From JABGQS01 sp963666505 (GTDB lineage Bacteria; Bacillota; Clostridia; Christensenellales; SZUA-584), in contig CAXXXL010000003.1 in NCBI GenBank assembly GCA_963666505.2, positions 310,001 through 374,000 of the forward strand: a stretch of 64,000 bases of DNA. The letters are read 5' to 3'. Under the pieces are notes generated by a model. The model was given only the letters and a program-made list of their open reading frames with translations, was not told the DNA's origin and did no database searches. Below, one piece after another: positions 59,283 through 64,000 of the stretch. Made by a program: the position numbers and the translations under genes. Position 1 is the stretch's first letter; each line of letters opens with the position of its first letter.

Positions 59283-60587
59283 ATGAGTATCAAAGCAGGA
59301 GTTGAAGTGAGAGACATTTCACCAAAGAAGGGCCTGCCGCTTGGGGGATACCCGCACTATCCAAGGCACAACACAGGAGTGCACGACCCGCTGCACGCCG
59401 GCTGTCTTTATTTCAGCGATGGAAGCAACGAGATCGCAATAGCCGCTATGGACATACTCTTTTTCTCTAAGAAGTATGCTGCGATGGTAAGGCAGAGGGT
59501 ACAGGAACAATGCGGCATTCCGGCAGGAGCTATCATGATAAGCTGTGCACATACGCATTCCGGTCCGTGGGCTGCCGGCGGTATAGATGATGAGACGCTG
59601 TTTGACAACGAAGATATGGATTATGTAAACGGACTGATGGACAAGCTCGTTGACGGTATAGTCAAGGCAAAACAGGGCGCATTTGACGCGAAAGTCGCAG
59701 TGACAAAGGGCTACTGCGGACCGGAGCAGGGCATTGGCGGAAACAGAAGAGATCCTAAAGGCCCGGCCGACACGGACGTGTGCACTATAGCCATAAAAGA
59801 TATGGAAGATGTTGTTCGAGGCATATACGTTAACTATGCTCTGCACCCAACTGTCATTCATGAGGACTCGACGGCAGTAACAGCTGATTTCCCGGGATAC
59901 ACTAGGATGTATCTAAAAGAAGCTTATCCGCAGGCAGGGCTTGCATACGCACAGGGCGCTTCGGGAAACCAGAGCACGAGGTATTTCAGACAGGGACAGG
60001 ATTTCAACGAAGCGAAACGCATAGGCGATGAGATAGGCAAAGCGGCAGCAAAAGCCATAGAAGAAGCAAAGTATGAAACCGAGCTTAAGGTATGTGCTGT
60101 TTCGGATACGCTTCAGATAAAGACAAGGCCGATTCCGCCCATCGAGCAGCTGGAAGCTGATGTTGAAAAATACGGAAAGATATATGAAGAGCTAAAGGCA
60201 GACGGAGCGCCATACCTTGATGTGCAGAACGCAAACTTAAAGCATCTTGGTGCTGAAGATTTCCTTGGGCTGGCAACGACGTATGCCAAGGGAGAGCTTA
60301 GGCTGTATAACGAAGAGAACCCGGCGGAAGTTCAGGTGCTATGTTTAGGCGAAAACCGCATAGTCGGTATGCCTGGAGAGGTTTTTGTAGACTTTGCGCT
60401 GGATATAAAAAAGCGCTCGCCGTATATAAACACGTTTGTGACTACGCTAGCAAACGGATGCTTGCCAGGTTACGTATGCACGAAAGAATCTTATGCGCTG
60501 GGCGGCTATGAGACAGGGGCTTCGCTGCTGAATCCGGACTTTGGATATGATATAGTCGATAAGGCTCTTGAGCTTCTTGACAAATGA
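59283..60587 (+). CDS. neutral/alkaline ceramidase-like amidase
   Basis: 434 residues of the neutral ceramidase N-domain family. His90 and His92 in S-C-A-H-T-H-S-G-P and H-P-T-V in A-L-H-P-T-V-I match zinc ligands, and G-A-S-G-N-Q-S near 222-228 matches the catalytic Ser region. Eukaryotic and Pseudomonas ceramidases release fatty acid from ceramide; this protein lacks a signal peptide and the C-terminal domain, so it probably hydrolyses another N-acyl compound in the cytoplasm. It heads an operon with NagA-like and FGGY-kinase genes, so an N-acylated sugar derivative is plausible. Confidence 0.78.
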   Translation: MSIKAGVEVRDISPKKGLPLGGYPHYPRHNTGVHDPLHAGCLYFSDGSNEIAIAAMDILFFSKKYAAMVRQRVQEQCGIPAGAIMISCAHTHSGPWAAGGIDDETLFDNEDMDYVNGLMDKLVDGIVKAKQGAFDAKVAVTKGYCGPEQGIGGNRRDPKGPADTDVCTIAIKDMEDVVRGIYVNYALHPTVIHEDSTAVTADFPGYTRMYLKEAYPQAGLAYAQGASGNQSTRYFRQGQDFNEAKRIGDEIGKAAAKAIEEAKYETELKVCAVSDTLQIKTRPIPPIEQLEADVEKYGKIYEELKADGAPYLDVQNANLKHLGAEDFLGLATTYAKGELRLYNEENPAEVQVLCLGENRIVGMPGEVFVDFALDIKKRSPYINTFVTTLANGCLPGYVCTKESYALGGYETGASLLNPDFGYDIVDKALELLDK

Positions 60588-60598
60588 CGGGAGAGAAA

Positions 60599-61723
60599 AT
60601 GATAGCTATAACTAATACTAAAATAGTGCTGCCGGACGGCATGATTTGGGACGGCACTGTGCTGGTGGAAAACGGCAGGATAGCTGATTTCGGTGAAGCA
60701 GCAAAGATTGAAATCCCAAAAAACGCAAAAGTAATCGATGCCGGCGGAAAATATACCGGACCCGGCCTTGTAGATATTCACTGCCACGGCGGCGGTGGAC
60801 ACTGGTTCTATGAAGACCCGGCAGGTGCAGCGGAATATTATCTGCAAAACGGAACGACTACGATATTTGCAACGCTGTATAACAATCTTTCAAAGCAGAT
60901 GCTGCTTGATGCTATGGATAAGATCCGGATAGAAATTGGCAAAAAGCGCAGCCTTGCCGGCATATATATGGAGGGGCCATACCTTAACCCGAACTACGGC
61001 GGAGACACTAAGAACTCCAAGTGGAAGGGCGAGGTTGACCGTGCTGTATATATGGATCTTTTGCAAAAGGGCAGGGATATAGTGAAAATATGGGGCGTTT
61101 CGCCCGAAAAGCCGGGGATAGAGCAGTTCATAGAAGACGCAAAACGGCCGGGGGTTATATTTGCAGCATCGCACACAGAGGCAACTCCGGAGCAGGTTTA
61201 TGCGCTATTGCCGCATGGACTAAAGCTACAGACCCATCACATGAACGCGACAGGCGCAGTATCAGAGCTGCTGGGCGTAAAAGGAGCAGGCGTCGACGAG
61301 GCTGTCGGACTGTGCGACGATATATATGCGGAGCTGATAGTTGACTCAAAAGCTGTACACGTTAATAAATATAATATCCGTCTTGCGCTCAAGTATAAGG
61401 GCAAGAACAGAATAATACTGATATCTGACGCTACGGAGTTTGGCAACGCTGGGAAGAGCGACGCACCGGACCTTCGGTTCGACGACAACGGCGATCTTTG
61501 TGGCAGCTCGCTTACATTAGCGCAGGCCTGCCAGAACATGATGAAACACACAGATGCAGGGATTTGTGACGTATTCAGGTTCGGTGCTTATAATCCGGCA
61601 AAGCTGCTTGGAATGGACAACGAGATTGGCAGCATAGAAAAGGGTAAGAGGGCGGATCTTGTGATAGTGGATGATATGATAAACCCGGCGCATGTACTGC
61701 TGGGCGGCGAAATAATAAGATAA
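60599..61723 (+). CDS. NagA-like N-acetylglucosamine-6-phosphate deacetylase
   Basis: 374 residues of the amidohydrolase TIM barrel. His61-x-His63, Glu125 in M-E-G-P, His192 in S-H-T, His213/214 in T-H-H-M-N-A and Asp277 in S-D-A-T cover the metal and catalytic residues of NagA. It likely removes an acetyl group from an N-acetylamino sugar phosphate or a related amide. The ATG at 60599 has GGGAGAG five bases upstream and lies 11 bases after the amidase gene. Close relatives act on galactosamine or other amino sugars, so the exact substrate is open. Confidence 0.83.
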   Translation: MIAITNTKIVLPDGMIWDGTVLVENGRIADFGEAAKIEIPKNAKVIDAGGKYTGPGLVDIHCHGGGGHWFYEDPAGAAEYYLQNGTTTIFATLYNNLSKQMLLDAMDKIRIEIGKKRSLAGIYMEGPYLNPNYGGDTKNSKWKGEVDRAVYMDLLQKGRDIVKIWGVSPEKPGIEQFIEDAKRPGVIFAASHTEATPEQVYALLPHGLKLQTHHMNATGAVSELLGVKGAGVDEAVGLCDDIYAELIVDSKAVHVNKYNIRLALKYKGKNRIILISDATEFGNAGKSDAPDLRFDDNGDLCGSSLTLAQACQNMMKHTDAGICDVFRFGAYNPAKLLGMDNEIGSIEKGKRADLVIVDDMINPAHVLLGGEIIR

Positions 61724-61744
61724 ACGAGTTTAGGAGATAAGCAG

Positions 61745-63205
61745 ATGCAGGATTTACTTGTCGGTATAGATCTTGGGACTATGGGCATACGCAGCATGGT
61801 GTATGACTCACAGCTTAATGAACTTGGCAAAAGCTATAAAACATACCCCTTAATCAATATTTCCAGCAAAGAGATAGAGCAGGATGCAAATCTTTGGTGG
61901 CAGCTTACGATGGATACGCTCAAAGAAGCGCTTGTGCAGGTAAGCGGTAAAGGACAGGTTCGGGGAATAAGCGTGAGTTCGCAGGGCATAGCTATGGTTC
62001 CGGTGGACAAAAACTTTACACCGCTGAGGAACGGTTTTTCATGGCTGGACTCAAGGGCAGACAAGCAGATAGAAGAGATACAGGCAAAATTCAGCGAGAA
62101 ACAGATATATGACATAACGGGAAAGAGCACAAAGTCTTTTTATACTCTGCCGAAAATAATGTGGCTGAAGGAAAATGAGCCTGAGAACTACGAGAAGGCA
62201 TATAAGCTTTTGCTTCCGCACGATTTCGTTATTGCAAAGCTGTGCGGCGAGCCGGTAACAGACCATACTATGGCGGCGGGAACGATGCTGTATGACATTA
62301 ACGAACAGAAATGGAACGATGATATAATAGACACATTTGGGATAGAAAAAGAAAAACTTCCGACGCTCAGCTTCAGTGCGGCGGCTGTGGGTACTGTACT
62401 TAAAAGCGTAGCGCAGGAACTGAGATTGCCGGATGACGTGAAGGTGTGCGCCGGCGGACAGGACCAGAAGTGTGCATCTTTCGGCGCAGGCATAACCGAT
62501 GGCATAGCGACGATTTCTCTTGGTACAGCTACGGCTATCGGAAAGCGCTGGAATGTTCCTCACAAAGATGAGCAGATGAGGATACCCAGCTTCTCCTTCC
62601 TTTTCGAGAAGACGTGGTTTACAGAAGGTGTGCTGAGCACAGCTGCGGCCTGTATGCGCTGGCTGAAAGAAACATTTTTTGAAGATTATACGTATGAACA
62701 GATGAGCGCTATCGTGGAAGAAGCGGGTGATTATAAGACAGAGCTTAGCTTCTATCCTCACTTTGTGGGCAACGGAACGCCGAACATGAAGTATGATTCT
62801 ACAGGAACTTTTACAGGAATACATCTTAATACATCGAGACAGGACTTTGTGCGTGCGTTGTTTGAAGGCATAGCCATGCAGATTGAAGAGAACCTCGAAG
62901 TTATGGAAGGAACGGAAGAGCTGCGTGTGTTCGGCGGCGGGGCGATGTCGAGCGCATGGTGTGAGATCATCGCCGATGTTACGAACAGCCGTGTGAAGAC
63001 GCTGCGATCCCATGAGGTTGCTTGCTCTGGCGCCGCAATGCTGGCCGGTCTTGGCAGTGGAGTTTATAAAGACGAGCAGGAAGCGTCGAGCAGGGTTTCC
63101 ATAGCAAGGATATATGAACCCAACGAGCAGCGCAGAAGCTATTACGAAGAAAAGTACGGACAGTATAAAATATTTGAGAAAAAGGCTTTTGGACCGGCGG
63201 AGTAA
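61745..63205 (+). CDS. FGGY family carbohydrate kinase (xylulokinase-like)
   Basis: 486 residues. N-terminal phosphate loop G-I-D-L-G-T-M-G-I-R-S, A-G-G-Q-D-Q-K-C-A-S-F-G-A-G near 237-250 and S-L-G-T-A-T-A-I-G place it among FGGY sugar kinases close to xylulokinase. It phosphorylates a sugar or polyol. It is the last gene of the ceramidase-like/NagA/kinase operon, 21 bases after nagA, with a terminator after it. The sugar is unknown. Confidence 0.85.
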   Translation: MQDLLVGIDLGTMGIRSMVYDSQLNELGKSYKTYPLINISSKEIEQDANLWWQLTMDTLKEALVQVSGKGQVRGISVSSQGIAMVPVDKNFTPLRNGFSWLDSRADKQIEEIQAKFSEKQIYDITGKSTKSFYTLPKIMWLKENEPENYEKAYKLLLPHDFVIAKLCGEPVTDHTMAAGTMLYDINEQKWNDDIIDTFGIEKEKLPTLSFSAAAVGTVLKSVAQELRLPDDVKVCAGGQDQKCASFGAGITDGIATISLGTATAIGKRWNVPHKDEQMRIPSFSFLFEKTWFTEGVLSTAAACMRWLKETFFEDYTYEQMSAIVEEAGDYKTELSFYPHFVGNGTPNMKYDSTGTFTGIHLNTSRQDFVRALFEGIAMQIEENLEVMEGTEELRVFGGGAMSSAWCEIIADVTNSRVKTLRSHEVACSGAAMLAGLGSGVYKDEQEASSRVSIARIYEPNEQRRSYYEEKYGQYKIFEKKAFGPAE

Positions 63206-63225
63206 AAAGAGCTCGTTTTAATTAA

Positions 63226-63271
63226 AAAAACATGGTGAGCGCTTGTTCTATAACGGGTGCTCATTGTTTTT
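63226..63271 (+). terminator. terminator of the amidase-nagA-kinase operon
   Basis: AAAAACA and GTGAGC pair with GCTCAT and TGTTTTT across an 18-base loop, 20 bases after the kinase gene. Confidence 0.65.
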
Positions 63272-63292
63272 CTGCAAGTTGGCTTTTTATAT

Positions 63293-63328
63293 TAAAAAAA
63301 GATAGCCGTTCTCAGCTTCGAGAACGGC
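63293..63328 (-). terminator. terminator of the TrpB2-like gene
   Basis: GCCGTTCTC-6-GAGAACGGC, a perfect 9-bp stem, with seven T's on the minus-strand exit. Confidence 0.9.
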
Positions 63329-63348
63329 CATTCTATGAAAAAGTAGTA

Positions 63349-64000
63349 TTATTGAACAGGTATATTCGGCAGAGTCGCAAGCCCCGCTTTGAGCATCTCA
63401 TCGGTATATTCAAAGTCCTGCATTTTACCGGAGAGGTATGCTTCATATGCCGAGAGGTCGAAATCTCCATGACCGGAAAGGTTGAAGAATATAGTCTTTG
63501 CTTCGCCCGATTCCTTGCACTCAAGCGCTTTTTGCATTGCTACGAGAATTGCGTGTGATGATTCAGGCGCTGGAAGTATACCTTCCGTCCTTGCGAACTG
63601 TACGGCTGCCTTGAAGACTTCCGTTTGGTGCACTGCCTGCGCACCGATTATTCCGTCGTCGTATAGCTGTGAAAGCAGAGGGCTGTCGCCGTGGTACCTG
63701 AGGCCGCCTGCGTGTATGCCTGCCGGAACGAAATTGTGGCCGAGTGAATACATATGAGTAACAGGAGCCATGCCTGCAGTGTCGCCGAAATCGTAGGTGA
63801 AAAGACCCTTTGTAAGCTTCGGACATGCAGCAGGTTCAACTGCGATGAACTCTATATCAGCGCCGTTTACTATCTTGTCGTGTACGAACGGGAAAGCGCA
63901 GCCAGAGAAGTTGGAGCCGCCGCCGTTACATCCAATCACGATATCCGGATAGTCGTCTACCTTATCGAATTGTTTCTTTGCTTCCAAGCCTATGATAGAC
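63349..64000 (-). CDS. TrpB2-type tryptophan synthase beta chain-like protein (partial)
   Basis: C-terminal 216 or so residues of a fold-type II PLP enzyme; the frame runs off the right edge, continuing S-I-I-G-L-E-A upstream. The phosphate-binding loop G-C-N-G-G-G-S-N-F (TrpB usually G-G-G-S-N-A) and the block P-A-P-E-S-S-H-A-I match the TrpB2 class. The usual reaction joins indole and serine, but TrpB2 members often lack a TrpA partner and may act in other contexts; no trp gene is in the window. It is convergent with the kinase operon. Confidence 0.85.
   Translation of the reverse strand, partial: SIIGLEAKKQFDKVDDYPDIVIGCNGGGSNFSGCAFPFVHDKIVNGADIEFIAVEPAACPKLTKGLFTYDFGDTAGMAPVTHMYSLGHNFVPAGIHAGGLRYHGDSPLLSQLYDDGIIGAQAVHQTEVFKAAVQFARTEGILPAPESSHAILVAMQKALECKESGEAKTIFFNLSGHGDFDLSAYEAYLSGKMQDFEYTDEMLKAGLATLPNIPVQ

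Noticed and set aside
62051..63013. A 320-codon minus-strand frame opposite the FGGY kinase gene
   Set aside because: It mirrors a well-supported kinase gene, has no family motif and no ribosome binding site; long antisense frames arise from codon bias.
1..64000. tRNA, rRNA, CRISPR arrays, insertion sequences, prophage or integrase genes
   Set aside because: I looked for cloverleaf landmarks, regular repeat-spacer patterns, transposase and integrase motifs and found none.

Overview
The window is a chromosomal segment of moderate G+C (roughly 45% by eye) from an anaerobic low-G+C Gram-positive bacterium, most likely class Clostridia. Pointers are a SAM-I riboswitch ahead of metK, strong AGGAGG-type ribosome binding sites, ATGA-coupled operons, Bacillus/Clostridium-type families (YhbD with a bactofilin, YwbE, YwlE next to a Sua5-type protein, a YtrA-like GntR with an ABC transporter, YugP), the ferredoxin-dependent homocysteine module of anaerobes, and MttB- and MtaA-like methyltransferases. 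Genus cannot be fixed from the sequence. I see no rRNA, tRNA, CRISPR array, insertion sequence, integrase or phage gene.

Layout. 0-8.5 kb: a lipoprotein, an MFS carrier with an MtaA/UroD-type methyltransferase, a large acetyltransferase-like protein, a translationally coupled queG-like/ispE/rsmG operon, a TtcA-like tRNA thiolase and a small membrane exporter. 8.4-9.8 kb: SAM-I riboswitch, terminator and metK. 10-16 kb: an orphan PAS-GAF-PAS histidine kinase, the yhbD-bactofilin pair under a promoter with a large inverted repeat, a DapB-like reductase and small genes. 16-21.7 kb: recD2, comF, a PLP aminotransferase and two tandem membrane paralogues. 21.8-28.4 kb: a non-pyrrolysine MttB homologue, an HpaI-type aldolase, an epimerase, a GntR-controlled ABC transporter and ychF. 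28.6-32.5 kb: a three-gene homocysteine module (DUF39, NIL-ferredoxin, UPF0280), then a Sua5-type threonylcarbamoyl-AMP synthase and ywlE.

32.5-39 kb holds an intact DUF2569-like protein, then a stretch (34.8-36.8 kb) in which three genes (a class B penicillin-binding protein, a second DUF2569 protein, a membrane-anchored exported protein) carry at least eight single-base frameshifts while a GNAT gene between them stays open. Two tandem hotdog thioesterases, a PHP phosphoesterase and prs follow. 40.3-43 kb is a nitrogen module: a strong promoter, a leader with a terminator-like hairpin, an ANTAR regulator whose receiver domain lacks the phosphoacceptor Asp, a P-II protein with Met at the usual uridylylation site, a second intrinsic terminator, and amtB. 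43-47.1 kb: ACT protein, patatin, SSS symporter and an AT-rich patch with two apparently decaying small genes. 47.2-54.7 kb: transketolase, YugP protease, TetR and a heterodimeric ABC exporter. 54.7-64 kb is catabolic in character: sulfatase with HpaI-type aldolase, two GNATs, a DUF3788-DUF3795 fusion, then an operon of ceramidase-like amidase, NagA-like deacetylase and FGGY kinase, and a TrpB2-type gene running off the right end.

Main themes. Sulfur/one-carbon metabolism: DUF39/NIL/UPF0280 would make homocysteine from sulfide and aspartate semialdehyde, and metK, controlled by SAM, consumes the resulting methionine. Nitrogen: the ANTAR/P-II/Amt cluster looks built for transcript-level attenuation. 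Catabolism: the sulfatase, ceramidase-like, NagA and FGGY genes suggest breakdown of an N-acylated, possibly sulfated, sugar conjugate. All functions are inferred from motifs read by eye; no database search was run.
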